This document shows, piece by piece, positions 47,190-57,250 of a stretch of 64,000 nt of DNA. The position numbers and the translations under genes are program-made. Below the pieces are notes generated by a model. It had not been told where the DNA came from, made no database searches, and saw only the letters and a program-made list of their open reading frames with translations. This stretch comes from Nageia nagi (taxonomy: Eukaryota > Pinophyta), in the NCBI GenBank assembly GCA_050084985.1, contig JBITNC010000001.1, positions 72,230,001 to 72,294,000 of the forward strand. The letters run 5' to 3'. Each line of letters starts with the position of its first letter. Within the stretch, counting starts at the first letter, position 1.

Positions 47190-48100
47190 AAACACATTCT
47201 TAATGGTTCCAAATTTGGGATTTGAAAACCTCTAATAAGAGCTGAATTGCAGGCAAGAAAGCTTTGGTAAATAGTGAATGAGAACCTTGTACCTCTTATA
47301 GATGAGAAGCCACTAGAGGATTACAACATGAAGAATGAGTTGGCAACTTCTATGATTTATCATGCAATTTTAGATGATGTGTTTTTGATGATTTCCTCTT
47401 CAACTTTGGTAAAAGAAGCTTGGGATAAGCTTAAGCAAATCTACCTTGGTTCAAACTTTTCAAGAAGGTTTACCATTCTCCAAAATTTGCTTCAATCTCA
47501 TCAAGGGGAAGATGAAAATGTGGCTATCTACTTGAATAAAATCATTAACCTAAGGACCCAACTTGTTGCTTATGGGTGCAATTGGATCAATGATAAGTCC
47601 ATGGTACTCATCATTCTTCAAAGCTTTTCTTCAAAGTTTAAAAAATTTATGATAGTTATGGAAATAAGGTTTGATGATGAAGAAGAAGTCTTCTCCCTTG
47701 AGAACCTTTCTAGGCACCTTTTGAAGCATGAGAAAACCCTTAAAATTAAGGTGTTAATTTCTTCTCTTAAGGATAATAACATTGCTCTTAGAGAAATCAA
47801 AACTCCTTTCAAGAAGAAGTTTAACCATAAAAAAAATCTTATTCTTCTTCCTCCAAAAAGTTTGAGAAAAGAGGCAATGGCTACAACAGCAGTAGGAATA
47901 ACAGAAAAAATAACTATAGTACTAGGAACAATGGCTATAACAACCACTTCAAGCAAAGAGATGGAAAAGACAAAGTAAACAATCCTTATCTTAAAGAAAA
48001 ATTTGATGGTAATTGTAACTATTATGGCATCCAAGGTCACAAAAAAGATGATTGCTACAAAAAAAAAGAGAGAAAAAGAACAAAGGTAATGGAAATGTAA
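47190..48100 (+). pseudogene. Copia gag with degenerate zinc knuckle
   Basis: Pieces near 47207-47255 (FQIWDLKTSNKS) precede an open frame of about 234 codons (47274-47978). It carries SSSTLVKEAWDKLKQIYLGS, a FSRRFTILQNLLQSHQ block and YLNKIINLRTQLVAYG, the UBN2/copia-type gag core. After a shift, CNYYGIQGHKKDDC at about 48010-48055 is the zinc knuckle, with the second Cys now Tyr. Gag packages element RNA. This is the best preserved part of the copia element. Confidence 0.85.
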
Positions 48101-48109
48101 AGAACTACA

Positions 48110-49640
48110 AAGGAAAGAAGAATATTTATGCTAGATTTGTTGTGGCACTCTACTCTTTATCTCAATCTTTTTCATCTAAATATATTGTTGACTTTGGTTG
48201 CACTAATCACCTTTGCTTTGAAAAGGAAAAGTTTGAGAACTTTCACAAGTATAGAAAAGATGTGGTTATGATAGATGATAACTCTACCCTTGAAGTCCAA
48301 AGAATTGGGAGTGTGATGATTCATGATAAGGTTCTTGAATATATTCTCTATGTTCTTAAGTTAAGGATGAACCTTCTCTGATCCAAGTTACTAGAAAAGG
48401 GTACTCTTTTGAGTTCAACTCTCAATCTTGGTGCATTAAGAAAGGACTTGCCACTTTGATTAAAGGATATGTGAAAGATAACCTCTACATTATGGATCAA
48501 GTTCCATCAAAGATATGTCTTGCTTCTAGTTTGTGTTCTAGAGGTAATCTTTGGCACCATCATTAAGGGCACCTTAACCATAAGAGTATTCAAGTCATGA
48601 AAGACCAATAACATATGGAAGGTTTACCCTTAATTTTTCTTTCAGTTGGTTTATGCAAGAAGTGCAATCTTGGTAAGATGCATAGATAAAAATTTAAAAA
48701 ACATAAGGTAATAAGAGCATTTTAACCTTCTCAACTTGTACATTCAGATTTGATGGTTCAATTTTAGACTAAGTCACTTGGAAAAGAATCTTATGTCTTG
48801 ACCTTTATCGATGACGTTAGTAGGATGACCTTTGGGTATCTACTTGAGCATAAGGATCAAACCTTTGAGAGTTTTAAGAATTTTTAAGGCCTTTGTTGAG
48901 AATCAAGCTAACCTTAAAATCAAGATGTTGAGATTAGATAATGGAGGAGAATATAGTAGCAATGAGTTCAATGATTTTTGTGATAAGTATGGAATCAAGA
49001 GGTAATTTATGATTTCTTACACACCTCAATAAAATAGTGTTGCTAAAAGGAAAAATAAGATAATTATGAAGATGGCTAGATGCATGTTGGATAGTCTTCC
49101 TAGTTTCTTGTGGGGTGAAGCTATGAGTATTGCTATTTACACCTTGAATAGGTGTCCCATAAAAGTTGTTCAAAGTAAAACTCCTTTTCAAGCATGCTTA
49201 GGATGAAAACCTAACATTTCTCACCTTAAGGTGTTTGGTTTTGAATCATTCTACTACATTGTTTCTGAATAAAAGGAAAAAGTTGGACAAAAAAGTTGAA
49301 AAATGCATTTTTTAGGTTATGATAATCATCATAGAGGCTACAGACTTTACTCTCCATCCTATAAAGTCATGTTTGTTTCAAGGGATGTAAAGTTTAATGA
49401 ACTTCTTGAAGATTCTACTTCTAAAGAGGATGTTGATGATCTAAAGGATTCTTTAGTTGCACCTATTTGGTTAGATATTGATGTAGACAAATCATCTCAG
49501 AAAGAAAACTCTCCAAATCAAAGGGTAACAAATAGCATGACCTTGAACAAATACTTATTTACCAAGATTGACAATAATCATGAGCCCTCAACCTTCAAAG
49601 AAGCTTCAAAGCATGAGTGCTAGATGGAAGCCATGAAAGT
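48110..49640 (+). pseudogene. Copia protease/pre-integrase and integrase, decayed
   Basis: VDFGCTNHLCFEKEKFENF near 48185 is the copia protease active region, with DFGC where D-S-G-A/C is usual. LWHHH, stop, GHLNHKSIQVM near 48555 is the pre-integrase HHCC region, continued by LCKKCNLGKMH. SQLVHSDLMVQF and the LTFIDDVSRMTFGYL block (48735-48840) carry the first catalytic Asp. RLDNGGEY-like sequence near 48930-48955 carries the second. At 49303-49450 MHFLGYDNHHRGYRLYSPSY and VMFVSRDVKFNE form the integrase tail. There are many stops and shifts. Confidence 0.8.
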
Positions 49641-51043
49641 AGAGTATGAGGCACTTATGAAAAATAAAACTTGGGACTTGGTTACTTATCTCAATTAAAA
49701 TAATGTGATTGGTAATAAGTGGATCTAGAAGATCAAGTTCAATTCAGTTGAAGATATTGAGAAATACAAAGCAAGGTTAGTAACTAAAGGTTTTGCTTAG
49801 AAATACGATGTAGATTATGAAGAAACCTTTACTCCCATGGCAAAGATGCCTATTATAAGGATTATCCTTACACTTTCTATAGCTCAAGGATGGAAAGTTT
49901 TTGAATTTAACGTTAAGAGTGCATTTCTTAATGGTGACTTAGATGTGCATTTCTCAAGGGTTCATTGTGAAAGGTAAAGAGTCCTTTGTATGCAAGCTAA
50001 AGAACTCATTATATGGACTTAAGCAAGCACCTAGAGCCTAGTATAGGAAGATTTCAAGGTGTTTTATAGACATTGGTTTCTTCAAGTGTTTTTTTACTTC
50101 AATCTATATGTGATCAATTAAGAAAAAGATGTGGTATTAATTCTTCTTTAAGTGGATGATCTTCTGATAACTGAGAATAATGATGAAATCATTCAAGAGT
50201 GCATATCCAAACTTAAGGCAACATTTGAAATGATTAATCTTAGTCTCTTGTACTACTATCTTGGAATGCAAGTGTATCAATACAAGGATTGCACTTATCT
50301 CAATCAATCTAAGTATATATCAGACATCTTGTAGAATTTTGGAATAGAGGAATGTAGATATGTTGTGATCTCAATCTCTCCTGATATCACTATTTCTCTG
50401 AGCTCTAACTCTCAGTTGGTTGATGCTACAACTTACTGGCAATTAATTAGTAGTCTTATATACTTGACTATATCAAGGCCAGATATTACCTTTGTAGTGA
50501 ATATGATGGCATGATTCATGCAAAAACCCTATGTTGAGCACCTCAATGCTGTTAAGGAAATCTTGAGGTATGTTGCAGGGGCTAAGGATCTTGCTCTCAA
50601 GTATTCTAAGTTGCTCTCATTTTTTCTCTCTAGATTCTCAGATTCTGACTATGGGGGAGATAGATATGATAGGAAATCAACCTTTGTGTATGTGTTTAGC
50701 ATTGTTTTAGGTGCTATCTGTTGGGCTTCCAAGAAGCATCCTATTATTTCTCTTTCCACCACAGAAGTTGAATACTATGCCATGTCTGTTGCACCCCATT
50801 TGGTGAAGGCATCTTCTAAAAAAAATTAGCTTTGAGCAAGGTGGCTCATCTTTGATTTCTTCAGATAATCAATTGATTATTTTTTCAGTTAATAATCTTG
50901 TGTTCCATCAAAGAATAAAACATGTGGAAATCCATGCCCATTTTATCAGGGAGAAGGTTCTTGATGGCATCATACACCTGGAGTATTGTCCATCCACCTT
51001 GAACTCTACTGATTTGTTCACCAAGCCCCTCCGAAAAGCTTAA
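49640..51043 (+). pseudogene. Copia reverse transcriptase and RNase H, decayed
   Basis: RT motifs include KYKARLV-type sequence near 49765-49785 and the catalytic box near 50145-50157. There the expected LYVDD reads L, stop, VDD, with both aspartates kept. Next come YLGMQVYQYKDCTYLNQSKY (50255-50320) and SRPDITFVVNMMA (50475-50515). The RNase H shows SDSDYGGDRYDRKSTFVYVF, AICWASKKHPIISLSTTEVE and, in the last piece, RIKHVEIHAHFIREKVLDGI and DLFTKPL. The sequence ends at the point where copia RNase H normally still has a short tail. Confidence 0.9.
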
Positions 51044-51061
51044 TTATTAACAAGAAAGGGC

Positions 51062-51820
51062 ATTGGTCCTTTGCGTGCTTGGGCCTTGAGGTTACTCAAG
51101 CTAAGAAAGTAAAAAAGGTTTGGTTACCTAAGATTAGACCGCATAAGAATGGACTTGATCTGTCAATCTCTGTTTCAAATAGTGGGCCATAAAGGAATAT
51201 CAGGTGTTGTGAATGAAGAGGTTTTGGCAAGGACTCTACTTGAACCAGACTCTATAAGGGATAAAAGAATTGAAGATCTGGGTTCCATGCCGTTAATGAA
51301 CACTCTGGAAGAGAAAGAGTTGTTGTGTGAACTATCTAAAGGTAAGAAAATTTTAAAGGATGAATTTGATTTTGGTGACCCCTCTTCTTCTTTGGAGGTG
51401 TTAGAGGATCTCACAATTCAATCAATCTCTTTGCTTCTTCCAAAACTTTCCCTTCATAATGCATTTGATCCTTTGGAAGAAGAGAGTGTGCCTTCTTATC
51501 CATATGCCTCTTGCCTGAGGAGACTAAGTGTCTTGGATGAAGGAGAAATAGTTAAGGAAACATAATGGGAGGATTTAAGTAAGTCAAGACCTTCTTTCTC
51601 TATAGGGAGCTCAATGCAAGTAATTACTCCTATGTCTCAGTGCATGACCCATAGTCATAAAATCTCTCTAGATGTGGGAGTGGAAAGAGGCCTAGGAAAA
51701 CCATCCTTGTTTGTATTCAAGAAGAGAGAAATGGAGAAGGACATAGCCAATGGGCTTCAGAGGACTTTACACCTAATGGAGACAAGTCAGAAATCTTCCT
51801 CAACAGTGGTTAAATGAAAG
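51062..51820 (+). pseudogene. LINE copy 2 ORF1, C-terminal part
   Basis: The acidic ORF1 tail is open from 51149 to 51565 (GHKGISGVVNEEVLARTLLE). It keeps Leu where copy 1 has the TAG at 30282, but has its own TAA a few codons later (CAA to TAA). It resumes at 51614 and ends at the ATGA overlap with ORF2 (51814-51817). A 15-bp deletion relative to copy 1 lies near 51172. Confidence 0.85.
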
Positions 51821-53178
51821 TGCTCTATTGGAATGTGAGGGGAATCAATGGAGCCTTCAGATTAAGGTCATTAAGATCATTGAAAATGGATTTAAAATAG
51901 AGCATCATTCTTCTACAGGAGACAAAGGTGTTAGAGCATAATATGGGTAAAGTGTTAAGAAGTATTTGGAGAGGGGCTAGGTTTGTTGCTGTCCCAGCCA
52001 CTGGATTATCTGGAGGGATGCTTTACTTGTGGGATTCTTCTAAGTTTGAAGGAAATATCATTGTTTCCAATAGTATGTTTTGTTTTGTTATGTTTTCCTC
52101 CAAAGTAAATAATAGAAAATGGATTTTAACTAGTGTTTATGCTCCTATCTTGATGGAGAGGAGGAAGATTTTATGGAGAGACCTTTCAAAAATGAGAGTC
52201 CATTTTGTGAATATTCCTTGGGTGGTTGTTGGGGAATTCAATTCGCCATTATTTCCTAGTGATAATAAAGGAGGCAAACCAATCTGTGAAAGAAGCTTGG
52301 TTGATTTTTCTACCTTTGTGAATGATAACAATCTTTTGGATGTCGAGCTTCGCAAGGTGAAGTTCACATGGAATAAAAGGAAAATAGGAGCTAAATCAAT
52401 CCAATCTAGATTAGATCATGTTCTCATTTCCTAGGATAGTCTTAATTTTTTTGGGAACTCCTCTTTGGTGGCTTTACGAAAAATTAGGTTTGATCATAGT
52501 CCTCTCCTGTGGGAAACAGAGGAGGGTCGTAGGAAGGGGTGCCCTTTTAAATTTGAGAAAATGTGGATTTCCAATGAAGGGATGGAGGCAAAATCTCTCT
52601 CTTATGGAAGCATTCCTTCTCTGGAGATAAGCTTTCTCAAATTGCCAAGAGGTTAAGATTCATCAAATCTAACCTCAAACAATGGAACATAGAAATATTT
52701 GGTAATATTTTTAGGCAAAAATCTGATATTTCTAGGAGGTTAGAAGACTTTGAAACTTTGATTCAAACAAAACCAGTAACAGAGGCTTTGAGGAACTATG
52801 AGAAGGAGCTTTTATGTGATTAGCACAATCTTTTAGGTAAGGAGGAAACCTTTTGGAGGTAGAAGTCTCGGGCCCTATGGCTTAAGGAAGGGGATCATAA
52901 TACTAAGTTCTTTCATGTTTCATCCCTTCACCATCGAGGTTCCAATAGTATCAAAAGAATTAGCAAGGAGGATGGTTCAGTGGTTGATGATCCAATCATG
53001 ATCAATTTCAAAGTTGTTAGCTTCTTTCAAAACCTTTTGGGGGAAGAGAGCCAGATTGAAGATGTAGCAACGGAGGAGATGTTGAGTCATATTCCAAGGT
53101 TAGTTTTAAAGAGGTTAAATAATTCCTTAAAAATTCCTTTTAGGGGAGAGGAGGTGAAGGAGGCTCTCTTCTTTTAGT
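51814..53178 (+). pseudogene. LINE copy 2 ORF2: endonuclease and linker, interrupted
   Basis: From the ATG at 51814 the endonuclease reads as in copy 1 but has a stop after about 28 codons (51898) and another near 52432. GEFN replaces GDFN near 52232, losing a catalytic Asp, and the SDH site reads FDHS (52490s). The linker carries the same A-run frameshift and the same TAG (52821-52823) as copy 1. The RT and RNase H are removed by the internal deletion. Confidence 0.85.
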
Positions 53179-53470
53179 TGTGTTCAAGGTTTCAGCCTAC
53201 GTTGTTTCCTTTCGTTCCGTCGTTGCGTCCGATCCTCTAATACTAGCATGGCATTTTTTATCTAGCACCCCGAATTATATATAACAAGGAATAAAAATTG
53301 AACAACATATGTCATGATATATTACAAACAGTATATCATGTTGTAAAAAAAATATATTATTTTTAAAAAAATAGTCGACTTCAAATATAAATATAAATAT
53401 GTGTGTATATTTAAAAATTTAATTAGGAATGATATCTCCCTTTTTTATATATATATAAGGGGTATATCAA
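53176..53470 (+). other. LINE copy 2 3' untranslated end
   Basis: It matches 34703-34979, with a 13-bp loss in the GC-rich part and a roughly 23-bp extra block at about 53297-53319. That block pairs with ATATCATGTTGT downstream as an imperfect inverted repeat. It ends GGGGTATATCAA, then AGCTAGT. No poly(A) tail is seen. Confidence 0.75.
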
Positions 53471-54900
53471 AGCTAGTTATATTATGTTGAAAATAAAAAT
53501 CTAAAAATACAGCTTATAAAGTTAAAACTAAAAAGATTCAATTATAGCCCATCCACATTAATGGAATTGGGAAAGTAAAGGCAACGCTTCAAAAGAGGTC
53601 AGGTTCAAGTCTCTTTACCTTAACATGATGAAAATAAAAATTCAACACAAGTAAAAATAACAATAAAGGTGAGCCTCACAAAGGGGTTATTCTCACTTCC
53701 ACCATTAAGAATATATATAAAAAATATAACTCAAATTTTATAGGATTATAACAACCCATGACCACTCAAAATTACTAACAAGGAAATCAATCTATAATAA
53801 TATTTAAATCATATTTTGGATAAGTAATATGTATAAAATGAAATACCTGTGCTAATAAATAATTCTTCATCACCTTATTAATGAAATAACATAAAACAAA
53901 GGTATTTAAATAATAATTACATATACAATTTCTCATGCCTCTAAATTTGAAATGTTGAATTGCATCAAAGAAATATTGTAGCATACCATTTTTAATCTAA
54001 ATTATAGAATCTTGAAACATATGATTGAAAATTGTAGCAAGCTATAAGATATATAAATATTAGTAACATTTTAAATCATTAATACCTCTCTATCTCCTAA
54101 AATAAATAAATAAATATTAATACAATTAAAAAAATATATTTGTTATCATAATAAATGGTAGAACTCTTTCATGAAGTAAATATAACAATTTAATTGATAA
54201 TAAATATACATTATAAATAAAATGTTCAAAAAGTCAACATATTAACTTACACTAACCCTCAACACAAACCATTATAAATAGTGTCGACATCTTACTTTAT
54301 ACAAACCACTATAAATAAAAGATTTATAATTTTTTAAGTTTAAAATCATGTTTGTGGGTGTTACTTTACCTTTAGTAAAGATGCTCTTTTCATCTCTTCT
54401 ATTCAAGATGTCTTTGAAGGCTATCTTTTAATGTAAATCATCAACAAAGATACATTCTAAAAATATCCCTCAAAATCATATATCAAATCTGAAATTTTGA
54501 AATCTCTCAAGTGGATAATGAGAGGTTCCACTACAGCTACGATGTGCATTGTTATTTATCCTATTTATTTGACAGTATTTAATTTTTATTTATGTTTGTA
54601 TGATCTATTAAATTGGTGAAACACCACTTAACTTACACAAACTTGTAACACATCTTTCAAAAAAAGAATTATATAACTCATCAAACAAAAAATTCATAAT
54701 AATATTACATGTAAACATAAAAACATCCCACGCAATCATACATAAAATAATATACACTTCAACAAGATAGCCAAAGATCCAAACTGGCTTCATTCTGTAC
54801 AAAACAAATACTGTGTTTCATGCTTTCAATATAATACGGCTAAAGTTCACAACCAAAATTTAAAAGATCTACTTTCTTCCTAGGGTTACTCAAAGTTTTT
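53471..54900. other. AT-rich spacer, nothing recognised
   Basis: There is no coding signature, LTR or tandem array. This is where the missing 3' LTR of the copia element or the rest of the Ty3 host would be expected if the LINE were a simple insertion; neither is present. Confidence 0.5.
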
Positions 54901-54907
54901 AACCGTC

Positions 54908-55168
54908 ATGGAAGGTTCATCGAAGGATGAACCTGCCCATTCTACAGGCCCCAACTTGATAGAATCAGAGACTATCAACGTACATACCTTCCACCCACTG
55001 CTTTGTTTGCCAGATGACCTTCCAACTTTATTCCATATCCTTTTGTTGGATCGGATCTTCTGTTCAATACTATTGCTTACCTGCTTTTTCCCTACACTAA
55101 TTTGTGATCAGAAGGCACTGCAACCCTCTAATCTGAGTCTTCTTCCTCTTCGCATGCACGATCAATAA
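54908..55168 (+). CDS. Possible short ORF, 86 codons, unknown
   Basis: An ATG in a good plant context (CGTCATGG) starts MEGSSKDEPAHSTGPNLIES, followed by a Leu/Phe/Cys-rich half. The N-terminus looks more like host protein than transposon debris. It overlaps the end of the minus-strand membrane-protein segment by 41 bases and may simply be the antisense of that gene's 3' untranslated region. No domain is recognised. Confidence 0.2.
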   Translation: MEGSSKDEPAHSTGPNLIESETINVHTFHPLLCLPDDLPTLFHILLLDRIFCSILLLTCFFPTLICDQKALQPSNLSLLPLRMHDQ

Positions 55169-55349
55169 CTGAAGTGTCATGCACCAGCAACTTCTTCCTC
55201 CGCCTCCCATAACAGATCCCCAAGCAAACTCCAACTCCTATAGTAAATGCCACGCTCAAATATATTATTATTGCTTCCACCTGCTTGCCAGTGAATTTGG
55301 AGGGTGCAGACACAGCTGCATCACTTGCTTGTAACAGAAACCGCATCAT
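55128..55349 (-). CDS. C-terminal exon candidate of a single-pass membrane protein
   Basis: The minus strand encodes 73 residues from an ATG at 55349. A Ser/Ala/Lys linker (residues 9-25) leads to one hydrophobic helix (about 26-47, AIIIYLSVAFTIGVGVCLGI), then RRRKK as a stop-transfer signal, and a short acidic cytosolic tail ending EEEEDSD. That topology is type I. The bases before residue 8 (GGTTTCTGTTACAAG on the minus strand) resemble a splice acceptor, so the true exon may start at about 55327 and continue from exons at higher coordinates. Base composition differs from the surrounding transposons. I do not recognise the family. It is the best host-gene candidate here, possibly a pseudogene or gene fragment. 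Confidence 0.5.
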   Translation of the reverse strand: MMRFLLQASDAAVSAPSKFTGKQVEAIIIYLSVAFTIGVGVCLGICYGRRRKKLLVHDTSVIDRACEEEEDSD

Positions 55350-55399
55350 AAAATCATATGCAACAAAAGACTAGGTATCTCATTTAATCAGAACATGGC

Positions 55400-55620
55400 C
55401 ACTATGTGAATACAGTAAAAACCTCAAGAATGTAGAGGGTACAAGTATCTATTATAGAGAGTGCTACAGAAGCTGCTGGGTCAGTCAAGTTGTTCAAAAT
55501 GTGCATTAAAAAATTCCATGCCCATTAACGAGAGCTACAGTCTCAGTCATGATGGCTTTCATGTTGGAAAAAGTCTTCCCATTAAACGAGAAATTATATT
55601 TTAGGAAGAATTTTGATTGT
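55400..55620 (-). pseudogene. Possible upstream exon(s) of the membrane-protein segment
   Basis: On the minus strand, FSFNGKTFSNMKAIMTETVA (to about 55515) and, in another frame, LNNLTDPAASVALSIIDTCT (55493-55434) have gene-like composition. The second is followed by a GAG/GT donor-like junction at 55423/55422. The frame change at a T6 run (about 55507-55512) and the imperfect phase with the downstream exon leave open whether this is a real exon, a pseudogene or chance. Confidence 0.25.
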
Positions 55621-56999
55621 CAACTAAATAGCTTTTAACGGAAGAAAGAATAATATATTGTATGGTTGCAGATAACTTAGTTTATATATTTATCATGGAT
55701 TTTTATGTTATTTAATGTATAGTTGATTTATTTTTGTCATATGTATAGAGTTTTTCATGTTAGATATTATAAAAGTATGGTTATATCTATTTAAAATAAG
55801 ATTATATTTAGTGTTGACACATTATAGTGTGTATTCATTTAGGTTTTATTCATTTAGGTGTAGCTTTTGGTTTATAGTTATCATGTAATTTATAAATATT
55901 AATAATATTTATAATTTAAATATTTGATGGGTTAGAGTAGTTGATAAGTTAATAAGATACTAAGATTATAAGAATAAGAACTATTTAATTGTACGAGTGA
56001 TTATTGATCATTTCTTTGGATATTTTAAATTAAATAATATGTTTCAATATATTTGTATAAAGGATATGCAAATTATGGACGTTCCTTTTAAAAGAATTAC
56101 TTGGTAACTAAGCAATTAGAGATTTATTATCAAAATCAACAATATTATATAAGAATATTAAATAATTGAAATATCATGGTCATGAAGGATAACGTGGTTT
56201 TGCTCACTTTTGACTTACACGAGAACGGTCAATACATAGTAGGTTATATCTGCCTCTAGGGTATGCCCTACAAACCTTGTAGCTAGCATGAAACACTCTC
56301 TTGACTTGCCTTAGATATGTATTCTAGACACTTATACCTTTTCATCAGTTCTAATATTGCATAAAATAAAGTTTGAAATCCAAAGATATGATCTCTACAA
56401 GTTAACTGATTTTAGCAGGACTATAGCTACTTTTTTCAAAGCGTAAGTTAACATTACTAAAAATCCTTCTTACTATTAAGAGATCAATTTGATCTTATTA
56501 ATGGTAGATTCAAAATTTCCAAAATCAAATGAATTAAGCCCTAATAAGCTATATCAATGCAAAATAAATGGATCAAGGATTTTCTAATTTCAATTTCCTA
56601 AAAGAAATTCAGGCTCCATAATTCAATTGCTAGAATTAGAATCAAACCTTAATAATTCAAGAAAACCTATTCAAGATAAATTCAATCAATCTAAAAATAT
56701 TAGATCAAATTGAATATACCATCAAATAGATCGACCTGAGGATACATTATCCAATTAATCATACTTTCAAAGAACTTCAACCTTTGAAAACTTTCAACCC
56801 TTCACAATTCAAGTATTGCAAGGTTGCCATCTTAACAATATAATTTTTCAATTCTAAAAGATTGATTTAGGAATACCCTAAACCTTGTAATTACAAAATT
56901 ATAAAGAATTAGGGTTTTTATTTTTTAATTACGTTAAGAGGTGTAACTACAGCTACAGCATGGGCGAGTTGAGAGCCAAATATTGCATGTGCGTCCATC
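55621..56999. other. AT-rich spacer, nothing recognised
   Basis: No protein motif, LTR or array is seen. It contains only scattered short open frames of compositional type. Confidence 0.5.
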
Positions 57000-57250
57000 A
57001 ACAATATGTTGTTTATATTTAAAAAAATAATTTGAAAAAAAGTAGTCGACTAATAAAAAATATATCTACATAATTGTATAAATATATCATGTAGTTCACA
57101 AAAAACTAAATTCATTTACTCACACAAAAATAAATAATTTTATAATTAGAATAGGATGTTACAAATAATTTGAATAAGAGATAGGCTGGGAATGATATAT
57201 CTTGGAGTTTTTTTATATATAAAGGATTATATCAAAGCTAGTATTATTTT
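57000..57250 (+). mobile_element. Short 5'-truncated LINE 3' end (copy 3)
   Basis: Three blocks match the AT-rich 3' end of the LINE copies in order: AAAAAAAGTAGTCGACTA (about 57037), GGGAATGATAT (about 57189) and TTATATCAAAGCTAGT near 57230-57243. The last block extends past the point where copies 1 and 2 part, suggesting that the true LINE terminus is ...ATATCAAAGCTAGT. It is more diverged than the other copies. Confidence 0.5.

Larger units (their letters stand above)
43838..51047 (+). mobile_element. Ty1/copia element without 3' LTR
   Basis: A 5' LTR (43838-44324) and a perfect tRNA-iMet primer site are followed by an unusually long leader, gag, integrase, RT and RNase H in copia order (integrase before RT). 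It inserted into the RT of a Ty3 element. Its 3' end stops at the last RNase H residues, at 51043-51047, where LINE sequence starts. The 3' LTR, the second target duplication and the rest of the Ty3 host are missing. Confidence 0.85.
51048..53470 (+). mobile_element. LINE copy 2: 5' truncated and internally deleted
   Basis: It is closely homologous to the LINE at 28917-34979. It starts inside the ORF1 zinc knuckle (51048 matches 29783) and runs to the base corresponding to 31919. It then jumps to the base corresponding to 34699, a 2779-bp deletion with one base of homology at 53169-53170, and continues to the same 3' end. Many differences from copy 1 are C-to-T or G-to-A. Confidence 0.9.

Noticed and set aside
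51020-51080. Copia-LINE transcript chimera by template switching
   Set aside because: The copia 5' LTR begins with a complete U3 upstream of its TATA box, which an RNA-derived copy would lack; insertion or deletion is the simpler reading, so the chimera is kept only as an alternative.
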